From contig NZ_JAELYA010000002.1 of the NCBI RefSeq assembly GCF_017589465.1, positions 62,001-126,000 of the forward strand: a stretch of 64,000 nucleotides of DNA, given 5' to 3'. Within the stretch, counting starts at the first letter, position 1. Every line of letters starts with the position of its first letter. Shown piece after piece: positions 17,095 to 24,094 of this stretch. This stretch comes from Pseudomonas schmalbachii. Its GTDB lineage: Bacteria > Pseudomonadota > Gammaproteobacteria > Pseudomonadales > Pseudomonadaceae. A model generated the notes under the pieces. It was not told the origin of the DNA and ran no database searches. It was given only the letters and a program-made list of their open reading frames with translations. A program made the position numbers and the translations under genes.

Positions 17095-17421
17095 GGCTGG
17101 AATAACTCCTATCAATACCGTTGTTTCGCCCCCATTCGGGGCAGGCAGTTTCAGTCAGGGAAATACGAACTACGACGTGTGCAGACAGCGCCCGAGACGA
17201 AATAAAGCGATTATCTGGAGTGACACCGAAATTCCCGCCAGAATATTAGAAAGTGGATTTGCCAAAGTAATTAAGGGACATCCTAAAAGTCAGCCCGACA
17301 AATGCGACAAATCGAAACAGCGGCCAATAAGTCCGGACTCAATAAGAGTTTTCCAAAAGTCCGGAGCGATGTGCAGAGCGGCAAATATCCCGACCGGCCT
17401 TAATTGCAGAATTCAACAAAT
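17095..17421. other. AT-rich promoter region of adhesin 2
   Basis: This gap contains no credible gene. It is distinctly AT-rich and should hold the adhesin 2 promoter. It includes the RcsB-like site at 17271-17286, a 10-base palindrome AGTCCGGACT at 17330-17339, and a further AGTCCGGA at about 17359. A similar TCCGGACT occurs just before the TolC start (about 6331), which hints at a second shared control element. Confidence 0.5.
17271..17286. promoter_or_regulatory. RcsB-box-like inverted repeat before adhesin 2
   Basis: TTAAGGGACATCCTAA carries TAAG-N5-TCCTA, matching the conserved bases of the RcsAB box (TAAGAATATTCCTA). It is about 180 bases upstream of the adhesin 2 start. The half-sites have one mismatch in symmetry. 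It is one of three related sites in the adhesin locus. Confidence 0.5.
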
Positions 17422-17452
17422 AAAAAAGGCGCGATTCGATAATCGCGCCTTT
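17422..17452 (-). terminator. Rho-independent terminator after adhesin 3
   Basis: On the minus strand AAAGGCGCGATT, loop ATCG, AATCGCGCCTTT form a perfect 12-pair stem that runs into six T residues. It sits 51 bases past the adhesin 3 stop. This is the clearest intrinsic terminator in the window. It implies that adhesin 2 needs its own promoter. Confidence 0.92.
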
Positions 17453-17502
17453 GAAATCCCCGCTTTCCAGCATCCATGCCGGAAACGGGGGCACAACCCG
17501 GG

Positions 17503-19713
17503 TCAGGCGACCAGTTGCTGGCTCTGCAACAGGGTCAGCAGGTCGATCCTGGCATCCGGCAGGGAGAGTTGTTCAACGACGAAGCGGCTGTCCGCATTCG
17601 CACCGCCCATGGCATCCCCCGACACCGGAGCGGACTCGCGATGGCCGCCAGGCAGTTCACCGAATGCCAGGTCGATATCGGCCCGGCCGAAGCCGTCATC
17701 GGCATGCTCCGCGAGCAGGCGCTGGACAAGGCTGTCCACATCGGGCTCCGGCTGCGACTGCTCGGCCTGCGGGCCAACCGCCATGCGCGTAGCGGTATCG
17801 AGGATCACCTCGAAGAACCCCGAGGGTATGCCTTCCATGCCCGACACGCCGACAGATGCCGCGTACAGGTACTTGTGCCCATCGCCGCCGACCTCGCCCA
17901 GGTCGGAGGTGGTGAGCGTCCACTTGCCAAGCGCGTTGACCGTGGTCGTCCCGACCAGCGTGCCCATGCCCGGCTCGTCGGGCGAAAGCTTCACGTAGAG
18001 ATACAGGGTATCGCCCGCACGGCCGCCACCGAACAGCCGCGGCGTCGGGTCGTCGGTCACATCCTCCTTCTCCAGATAGCCCTGCTGCGCGCCAACGTCG
18101 TCATAAACGTTGATGATCGCCGGTTCGGACGATCCCGGCAGGTTGATCACATAGCCCCACACCTGGCTCGGCGCGCTTTCGTTGCCCACCGCATCCACCG
18201 CGGAAACCTGGAATTCGCGCAGACCGGAAATCAGCGGCATGGATGGCTGGAACGACCAGCTGCCATCGGTGCCGACCTCGGCCGAGCCGATCAGCACGCC
18301 CTTGTCGTAGAGCTTCACCCGCACCGCATCTCCCGCTCCGACGCGACCATGCAGCGCAGGCCGGTTATCGTCGCCGATGCCGCCGATCTGGATCTCGCCG
18401 TGCACGGGGCCGGCGGCGTCCCACAGCCGCTCGATGGCGGGCACATCCGGCGCCGTGGTATCCAGGTGCACTTCCAGCGGATCGCTCAGGGCGCTGCTCT
18501 GCCCGTCGCTCACCCGTGCAGTGATGGTCTTCAGGCCATCCTGGCCCAGGTCGGCGACGGTGATCTCCCAGCGCCCCTGGTCATCCGCAGTCGCGCTGCC
18601 CACGGCTTCGCCGTTGACCAGCAGGGTCACCAACAAGCCCGCCTGGGCAGTGCCGACAACGGTCGGTGTGCGGTCGTCGGTGCTCTGCCCCGCTTCGAGG
18701 GCATCGCTCAGGACCGAGCCGAAGTCGTCCACGACCCGCTCGATGATGGGCTTGTCCAGCTCGGGGAGTTCGTCGCTCAGCGTGCCGGTGGGCACCTCCT
18801 CGCTGTGGTTGCCGGCCGGATCGGTGACGCTGACCATGCCCTCCTCGCCGGGCTGCAGCGGGTTCACGGGGAATACCCAGTTGCCGTTCTCGTCGACGGT
18901 GGTGGTCTGGGTGCTGCCGTCGGGCAGCTTCAGGACGAGCTCGCCGCCCGGCTCGGCGGTGCCGGCCAGACCATCGGCGTCATTCTGCTCGACCACCGGC
19001 GGCACCGGCGGAATCAGGTCGGCCGGACCGGTGCTGACCGGCTCGCTGCTGCCGTTCTCGTTGACGGCAGCCACCGTACCGGTCTCGCCGTGACCGAGCG
19101 GATTCGGCACGAAGTGCCACCAGCCGTTCTCGTCGGCGGTGGTGGTGACCGTAGTGCCGTCGGGCCGAGTCAGGACGATCTCGACACCGGGCTGGGCCAT
19201 GCCGGTCAGTCCCTGGAGGTTGTTGAAATGCACTTCGGGCGCATCGGGCGAAGGCCCCACGGGCGCCGCCCTGGTGCTGTTGCTGTGGCCGTTCTGGTTG
19301 TCGAACACGGTGGCCATGCCGAAGGCCGCAACGCCCATGGCCGGCAGCAGCCAGAACGGCAAGGGCTGGTCGCCCTGCTGCTCGATCAGCAGCTCGTCGA
19401 TCGAGCCGAGTTCCACCAGTTCGACGCCGGCCCAGGGATCGGCATGCTCCGCCACCAGCAGTTGACCTTCCGGCGTCTCGATGACCAGGTCGTTGCCGAC
19501 GCCATCGGTCACCAGGAAGAAGCCCTCGATGGTCTTGACCTCGCCCGACGCGAAGCGAACCACCAGGTCATCCCCGTTCTTCGAAATGGACTTCACACCT
19601 TCAAGAGAAGTCGCGATCTTGACCACACTTGGATGCGTCAACTGCAGCTGTCCCGCAGCCGAAGCATCCACTACCTGCCCACCGATCTTGGCGATCAATT
19701 CGACTTCAGTCAT
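17503..19713 (-). CDS. Type I secreted adhesin 3 with BapA-prefix-like N-terminus
   Basis: This 736-residue protein starts MTEVELIAKIGGQVVDASAA, the prefix domain found at the N-terminus of BapA/LapA-type adhesins (about residues 1-115). A single hydrophobic stretch follows (FWLLPAMGVAAFGMATVF, about 121-138). Then come short repeats with a DGTTVTTTADENGWW pattern and several Ig-like units. The last unit (AIINVYDDVGAQQGYLEKED) is nearly the same as the last unit of adhesin 2. It ends ARIDLLTLLQSQQLVA, the shared C-terminal motif. The prefix domain and hydrophobic helix may hold the protein in the export channel, making it the surface-anchored member of the trio; that is inference. The ATG at 19713 has a G-rich site just upstream. 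The response regulator gene lies 125 bases upstream on the same strand. Confidence 0.9.
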   Translation of the reverse strand: MTEVELIAKIGGQVVDASAAGQLQLTHPSVVKIATSLEGVKSISKNGDDLVVRFASGEVKTIEGFFLVTDGVGNDLVIETPEGQLLVAEHADPWAGVELVELGSIDELLIEQQGDQPLPFWLLPAMGVAAFGMATVFDNQNGHSNSTRAAPVGPSPDAPEVHFNNLQGLTGMAQPGVEIVLTRPDGTTVTTTADENGWWHFVPNPLGHGETGTVAAVNENGSSEPVSTGPADLIPPVPPVVEQNDADGLAGTAEPGGELVLKLPDGSTQTTTVDENGNWVFPVNPLQPGEEGMVSVTDPAGNHSEEVPTGTLSDELPELDKPIIERVVDDFGSVLSDALEAGQSTDDRTPTVVGTAQAGLLVTLLVNGEAVGSATADDQGRWEITVADLGQDGLKTITARVSDGQSSALSDPLEVHLDTTAPDVPAIERLWDAAGPVHGEIQIGGIGDDNRPALHGRVGAGDAVRVKLYDKGVLIGSAEVGTDGSWSFQPSMPLISGLREFQVSAVDAVGNESAPSQVWGYVINLPGSSEPAIINVYDDVGAQQGYLEKEDVTDDPTPRLFGGGRAGDTLYLYVKLSPDEPGMGTLVGTTTVNALGKWTLTTSDLGEVGGDGHKYLYAASVGVSGMEGIPSGFFEVILDTATRMAVGPQAEQSQPEPDVDSLVQRLLAEHADDGFGRADIDLAFGELPGGHRESAPVSGDAMGGANADSRFVVEQLSLPDARIDLLTLLQSQQLVA

Positions 19714-19838
19714 ATCCCCCCCAACTAGAACGTCCATATGAATTTCTTCAAGGCCAACCACCACAATTCACGGCAATACATCGAAAACGACGAAGGGCCC
19801 GGGCGCCCGCTCCAGGCACCCGAATGCGGGCCACGACA

Positions 19839-20477
19839 TCAATCCAGGAAGTGCCACTCCCTCAGGTAGCTCAAGAGCTCCTGGTCCGAGCCCACGCCCA
19901 GGCGGCGTTTCGCAGCGGCCTTCTGGGCACTGATCGTCTTGTCGCTGCGATTCAGCAGGCGCGCGATCTCATGCCCTCGCATGCCGGAGACGAAGAGCCG
20001 GACGACCTCGTGCTCCTTGACCGAAAGCTCGGCCAGGCGGCCCCTCGTTCCCCACTTCGAACCACCGGCGGCGGGAGCGGGAAAGATGCGGCCCCGCCCA
20101 TGCACCATGGCATTCAGGGCCGCCAGCAACTGGCGCGAGGTAGCGGATTTGCAAATGACGCCCCCCACCCCAAGCCTGTAGAGAGCATCCAGAATCGCCC
20201 TGTTGGATATCATGGTGAGGACGAGAATCCTTATATCCGGGAAATTCCTCACCAAATAATCGATAAACTTTATTCCATCTCCGTAGACCATATCTCCCGG
20301 CATGTTGAAGTCGGTGACAACCACGTCGACTCGCTCACGCCGCAGCAGTTCTACAAGCTCCCCGGAGCTGCGCGCCTCCCCAACTACCTGATACTTACTG
20401 TCTTCTTCGATGAGTCCTTTCACTGCTACCAGAATGAGCGGATGATCATCGGCCAACGCAACTCTGAATCTCTTCAT
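19839..20477 (-). CDS. RcsB-like response regulator (NarL/FixJ family)
   Basis: This 212-residue regulator has a receiver domain (about 1-125) with the acidic pair ADDHP near residue 10, phospho-acceptor Asp in VVVTDFNMPGD near 55 and the conserved Lys in VICKSAT near 110. A LuxR-type HTH domain follows (about 145-205, LSVKEHEVVRLFVSGMRGHE, then LLNRSDKTISAQKAAAKRRL). The MPGD-x-YGDGI segment, LTMISNRAILDAL and the LNRS-KTIS-QK recognition helix follow the enterobacterial RcsB protein closely. No sensor kinase, RcsA or RcsD is present in the window. Its position before the adhesins, and three RcsB-box-like sites in the locus including one before itself, make it the likely regulator of the adhesin regulon. 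Confidence 0.92.
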   Translation of the reverse strand: MKRFRVALADDHPLILVAVKGLIEEDSKYQVVGEARSSGELVELLRRERVDVVVTDFNMPGDMVYGDGIKFIDYLVRNFPDIRILVLTMISNRAILDALYRLGVGGVICKSATSRQLLAALNAMVHGRGRIFPAPAAGGSKWGTRGRLAELSVKEHEVVRLFVSGMRGHEIARLLNRSDKTISAQKAAAKRRLGVGSDQELLSYLREWHFLD

Positions 20478-20553
20478 TTCCGTCGAATTCAGTTCAGATA
20501 ATTGTATGGGAACAACTTGACTCGGATGTTATATCCCACACTCGCCATAAGTA

Positions 20554-20571
20554 TTTAAGATTTCCCTTAAA
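20554..20571. promoter_or_regulatory. Inverted repeat TTTAAG-N6-CTTAAA before the response regulator
   Basis: TTTAAGATTTCCCTTAAA is a perfect 6-base inverted repeat with a 6-base spacer, 77 bases upstream of the regulator start. It has the same geometry as the site at 6385-6402. It suggests autoregulation of the RcsB-like protein. Confidence 0.55.
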
Positions 20572-20727
20572 AACATGGGGGCTTCCGTATTCCGGCACGC
20601 AAACGCCGCCTCCAAGTTGAAATCGGAAATAACTCAGGAATTTCAAAGCGCTTCCAGTGCGAACTGGAAAGGCAATCAGGCGGGACGCGGCTCGAAGGAG
20701 CCGGGATTTTCATTAGAGCCCGGTCGG

Positions 20728-21032
20728 CATGGGTATCGCTGCGCTAAACCCATCCTGCGGAGATGCTCTCGCGTTGCCGGTTCCCTCACCCCAACCCTCT
20801 CCCGGAGGGAGAGGGGGCATATTGGCGTCGGGAAGAATGCCGTGCCAACCGGCAACTCCGAACAGTCCCCTCTCCCCTTGGGAGAGGGTTAGGGTGAGGG
20901 GAATAAGACAGTTGCTCCTACAGGGAATGCATCCACGGACGCCGCCGCCCGTAGGATGGGTTGAGCCTGCGATACCCATCATCGCTTCCTGCCATCTGGT
21001 CGATGGGTATCGCTTCGCAGCGATACCCATCG
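20728..21032. repeat. Repeat-filled gap: REPIN pair plus GATGGGTATCGC repeats
   Basis: This gene-free stretch is made of Pseudomonas intergenic repeats. Two REP elements face each other: CCTCACCCCAACCCTCTCCC at about 20785 and its inverted relative GGGAGAGGGTTAGGGTGAGG ending about 20900. Around them lie three relatives of GATGGGTATCGC...GCGATACCCATC, at 20728-20762, 20950-20980 and 21001-21032. The last is a perfect 14-pair hairpin with loop TCGC, 7 bases past the CoA-transferase stop, and may serve as its terminator. Confidence 0.8.
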
Positions 21033-21039
21033 TGCGGCG

Positions 21040-22296
21040 CTACACCCGGGCGAAGAACTCCGCTTCCAGCCGCGCACGGTGATTCGGATGGGCGATTTCC
21101 AGCATCTTCCGCGCCCGTTCGCGCAGGGTCAGGCCGCGCAGGTCCGCCGCGCCGAATTCGGTGACGATGATCCCGGCTTCGCTGCGCGGGATGGTCACCG
21201 GGCCGCTCATTCGCGTCACGATGCGGCTGTTGCTGCCGGCGGTGGATGGCAAGGCGATGATCGGCACGCCGCCATGTGAGCGCTGCGCGCCCTTGGTGAA
21301 GTCGAGCGCGCCGCCCACGGCGCCGACGTAGGTTCCACCCACGACCTCGGAGTTGACCTGGCCGGTCAGGTCGACCTCGATTGCCGAGTTGATCGAGACG
21401 AAGCGCTCGATGCCGGCCAGCACATCGCCGGCATGGGTGTACTCGCTGGAGCGCATCAGGATCGCCGGGTTCTGGTGGACGAAGTCGTTCAGCGCGCGGC
21501 TGCCGATCAGCACGCCGCCGACGGACAGCCCACGGTCGATGCCCTTGCGGCTGTTGTTGACCACGCCACTGCGCATCAGCTCCATCACGCCATCGCTGAT
21601 CACCCCGGAGTGGACACCCAGGTCGCGATGGCTGCCCAGCGCGGCGAGCGCGGCATCGGGTATGGCGCCAACGCCGATCTGCACGGTGGAGCCGTCCTCG
21701 ACCAGCCCGGCGATGTGCGCGCCGATCTGCCGGTCGAGCGGGCGCAATTGGCTGGCCGGGCTTTCCAGCGGCGGCCGGTCGGTTTCCAGGATGGCGTCGA
21801 AACTCTCCACACCCAGGGTGCGCTCGCCATAGGTCCAGGGCGCCTGGCGGTTGACCTCGGCGATCACCACGCGGGCGCTGTCCAGCGCCGGCAGCAGGTA
21901 TTCGCAGGCCATGCTCAGGCTGTAGCGGCCTTCGGCATTGGCCGGCGCGACCTGCAGCAGCACCACGTCGATGCGCAGCCTGCCGCTGCGGATCAGCTGC
22001 GGCAGATGCGAATAGTGGCAGGGCAGCACTTCCAGCAGGCCGGCCTTGTCCAGCTCGCGATTGGCGCCGGTGCCGATATAGGCGATGAAATCCACATGAT
22101 CGGCGTGTTCGGGCGTGCAGGTCGGATGATTGGCGATGCCGAGGAACACCCGGAAGCGTCCGATGCGGGCACGCTGCGCCATCAGGGCCTGGGTGAGCGG
22201 CAGGGGTTCGGCATTCGCCTGTCCCCAGATCACGGTATCGCCGGAGCGAATCCAGCGGCTGAGGTCGAAATCGTCGGGATCGAGCACCACGGGCAT
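21040..22296 (-). CDS. Acetyl-CoA hydrolase/transferase family protein
   Basis: About 418 residues. The protein belongs to the family I CoA-transferase group that includes acetyl-CoA hydrolase, succinate:acetate CoA-transferase and 4-hydroxybutyrate CoA-transferase. The N-terminal half has WIRSGDTVIWGQANAEPLPL and FRVFLGIANHPT. The C-terminal half holds SSEYTHAGDVLAG, FVSINSAIEVDLTGQVNSE with the family catalytic-loop Glu, VGGALDFTKGAQRSHGG, and ITEFG-like IVTEFGAADLRGL. It should move CoA between small carboxylic acids in the cytoplasm. The start is uncertain: ATG 22296 matches the family N-terminus (MPVVLDPDDFDLSRW), while ATG 22348-22350 would add 18 residues, and neither has a strong ribosome site. 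The thioesterase next door suggests a shared acyl-CoA theme. Confidence 0.88.
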   Translation of the reverse strand: MPVVLDPDDFDLSRWIRSGDTVIWGQANAEPLPLTQALMAQRARIGRFRVFLGIANHPTCTPEHADHVDFIAYIGTGANRELDKAGLLEVLPCHYSHLPQLIRSGRLRIDVVLLQVAPANAEGRYSLSMACEYLLPALDSARVVIAEVNRQAPWTYGERTLGVESFDAILETDRPPLESPASQLRPLDRQIGAHIAGLVEDGSTVQIGVGAIPDAALAALGSHRDLGVHSGVISDGVMELMRSGVVNNSRKGIDRGLSVGGVLIGSRALNDFVHQNPAILMRSSEYTHAGDVLAGIERFVSINSAIEVDLTGQVNSEVVGGTYVGAVGGALDFTKGAQRSHGGVPIIALPSTAGSNSRIVTRMSGPVTIPRSEAGIIVTEFGAADLRGLTLRERARKMLEIAHPNHRARLEAEFFARV

Positions 22297-22512
22297 GGAA
22301 AGGCATCCGGTCGAAGCGCGACGGGCAGCGATGAACTCCACTGCCGCCATGCATTGAGGGTTGTGCCCGATGCTAATCGGCGCCCGGAGATGTCCGCGTC
22401 GGTCGAACGAACGAAAATGCCTGCCATCCGAATGGACAGTGCAAGGGATGCGCTATGAGGAATCCGGCGCTGCCGGGCTGGAGAGGGCTCGCCGGTTGGC
22501 GCGATGGGTTCA

Positions 22513-22535
22513 CCCTCTCCCGTTGCGGGAGAGGG
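22513..22535. repeat. REP-like hairpin after the thioesterase gene
   Basis: CCCTCTCCC, loop GTTGC, GGGAGAGGG form a perfect 9-pair stem, the core of the same REP family seen at about 20800, 20880 and 46735. It lies 10 bases past the thioesterase stop and may end its transcript. Confidence 0.7.
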
Positions 22536-22545
22536 AAACATCCTC

Positions 22546-22998
22546 TCAGGCATCCGTGGCAGGAATGGGCCTGTTGAGGTACTTGAAGGTTCCCGAAGCG
22601 GTAGCCAGCACCTCGCCACGGGAATTGCGCAGTTCCGCCTCGCAGAAAGCGATGGAGCGCGTATTGCGGCGGGTGAAGCCGATGGCCTCGATCACCTCCC
22701 CGAGTTCGCCGCCGGGACGCAGGAAGTTGCTCTTCATCTCGATGGTCACGACGCCGCGCTGCTGCTCGTCCACATGGGAGGCACTCATCGCCATGGCCAC
22801 GTCGAGCAGGGTCATGACCACGCCGCCATGGGTGTTGTTCAGTCCGTTCACATGACGGGGTTCGACCTTCAGGGCGATATGGCCGGGGCCTTCGCCGTCC
22901 GCCGGCGGGCAATAGCGGAAATTCAGGTCGTTGAGCAGGCGGATGTGGGTTCCCCGCTGTTCGGTCAGCAGCTTCAGCTGTTCGATGTCGATTTTCAT
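22546..22998 (-). CDS. PaaI-like hot-dog fold acyl-CoA thioesterase
   Basis: This 150-residue protein has the hot-dog thioesterase core: HVNGLNNTHGGVVMTLLDVA, where the HGG motif precedes the long central helix, and the later strands VVTIEMKSNFLRPG, TRSIAFCEAELRNSRGEVLA and SGTFKYL. The family cleaves acyl-CoA or aryl-CoA thioesters in the cytoplasm. The ATG at 22998 gives the usual length; the much longer upstream frame has no family resemblance. It is on the same strand as the CoA-transferase but 250 bases away and separated by a repeat, so it may have its own promoter. The substrate cannot be read from the sequence. Confidence 0.88.
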   Translation of the reverse strand: MKIDIEQLKLLTEQRGTHIRLLNDLNFRYCPPADGEGPGHIALKVEPRHVNGLNNTHGGVVMTLLDVAMAMSASHVDEQQRGVVTIEMKSNFLRPGGELGEVIEAIGFTRRNTRSIAFCEAELRNSRGEVLATASGTFKYLNRPIPATDA

Positions 22999-23311
22999 TG
23001 TTCCGGGATTTCCTGGCATGCGAAGGGCAGTCTTATTGTCGATGGTGGAGGCCCGGCAGGGAATTACCAGAATCGGGTGGTTCGGGCCGCCGCCCGGCGA
23101 CAGGGCAAATGCCGGCAATCTTGTTGAAGAACGGCTGCCCGGGGGAATTCGCTTTTCCATAACTCGGCGTCAGGCAGCGGCGAATACCGCTTCGAAGAAC
23201 CTCTCCGACAAGCGGCGCAGTCGACCCCAAGTGCACTGAAACCGGACCTCAAGCATAGTGGCAATTGGCCGCAAAGCCCCGTCCTAGCCGGGTTTCGGCA
23301 CTTTCCGCAAA
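22999..23311. other. Intergenic region between thioesterase and eCIS operon
   Basis: Divergent promoters should lie in this gap, which separates the minus-strand thioesterase from the plus-strand eCIS. I see no gene with a credible start, no hairpin with a T-run and no repeat in it. Confidence 0.4.
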
Positions 23312-23340
23312 TTGACGGGAAGAGGTCCCGGTCCTATACC
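23312..23340 (+). promoter_or_regulatory. Sigma70-like promoter for the eCIS operon
   Basis: TTGACG (23312-23317), a 17-base spacer, and TATACC (23335-23340) form the best promoter-like sequence before the operon, about 90 bases upstream of the first start codon. TTGACG occurs twice more nearby (23373 and 23389) without a good -10 partner. Confidence 0.5.
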
Positions 23341-23429
23341 AAGAAACCAGGCTGTACGGCGTGACAATTCATTGACGGATCTGGTTTGTTGACGCTTTGC
23401 TCCGACCGCGACGGAGCGAGGGAATGCCC

Positions 23430-23990
23430 ATGATCGCAACCGCAGTCGAGTTCATTCGCAAGGAGGTGCGCCGCCATCTCGGCGTGGCCGACGCGGAAGT
23501 CATCGCCAACTCGGCGCGCAAGCTGGTCGACGAATCCAGTGCCCTCGGCGCCTATATCTCGCTGATCAACGTCCAGGAAGAGCCGGCGCTGCGCAACTCG
23601 CCGCACGTGGAAAAGCGCCTGGGCAAGTCCCGCTACATCGAGCCGCCGGTATTCATCAACCTCTACCTGCTGTTCGCCTTCAAGTTCAACGATTACAACG
23701 CCAGCCTCACCCACCTCGCCAAGACCATCGAGCTGTTCCAGTCCAGGCGCTGGTTCTCCGCCGCGACCCAGTCCGGGCCGGGCGCCATCGCCTTTCCGAC
23801 GAAGCTGGAAAAGCTGGTGTTCGAGATGGTCAACATGAACTTCGAGGAACTGAACAACCTCTGGGGCGTGCTCGGCGACGCCTATTTCCCCTCGGTCGTC
23901 TACAAGGTGCGGATGGTCAAGGTGCAGCTCGACGAGATCGAGGACGCGCCGGAGGTCACCACCATCGTGCTCAACCAGGTGATCGAATGA
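23430..23990 (+). CDS. eCIS DUF4255 protein, tail terminator/cap (Pvc16/Afp16-like)
   Basis: This 186-residue protein starts MIATAVEFIRKEVRRHLGV, the typical opening of DUF4255 proteins, and contains RYIEPPVFINLYLLFAFKFN and MVKVQLDEIEDAPEVTTIVL. In Afp and PVC particles the homologue caps the distal end of the tube and sheath and fixes their length. The ATG at 23430 is chosen because GAGGG lies 6-10 bases upstream; a TTG at 23397 and an ATG at 23424 are alternatives. It is the first gene of the operon, whereas in Afp/PVC it is the last; this front position is common in other eCIS groups. Confidence 0.9.
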   Translation: MIATAVEFIRKEVRRHLGVADAEVIANSARKLVDESSALGAYISLINVQEEPALRNSPHVEKRLGKSRYIEPPVFINLYLLFAFKFNDYNASLTHLAKTIELFQSRRWFSAATQSGPGAIAFPTKLEKLVFEMVNMNFEELNNLWGVLGDAYFPSVVYKVRMVKVQLDEIEDAPEVTTIVLNQVIE

Positions 23991-24094
23991 ACCGCCCCGC
24001 CTCCCCCGCTCCGCTGCCGGCATCAGGCCGACGACGACACTGAGCCCCTGCCACCCCGCAGTTCCCTTCCACCGCTCGAACAAAGGGACACATC

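Noticed and set aside
11158..17205. A 2015-residue open frame on the plus strand opposite adhesin 2
   Set aside because: It is the antisense shadow of the Ig repeats. It is full of His, Arg, Gln and Val runs with no family resemblance, no good start site, and it extends over the terminator and promoter regions.
16900..19713. A LapG-type cleavage site (TAAG/AAAG/PAAG) in the N-termini of adhesins 2 and 3
   Set aside because: AAATSAAE and TRAAPVG are the nearest, but neither has the di-alanine followed by Gly, and no LapD/LapG genes are in the window.
20575..20892. A 105-residue frame in the repeat region
   Set aside because: It consists mostly of translated REP sequence (LTPTLSRRERG, LPLGEG), a well-known false gene type in Pseudomonas genomes.
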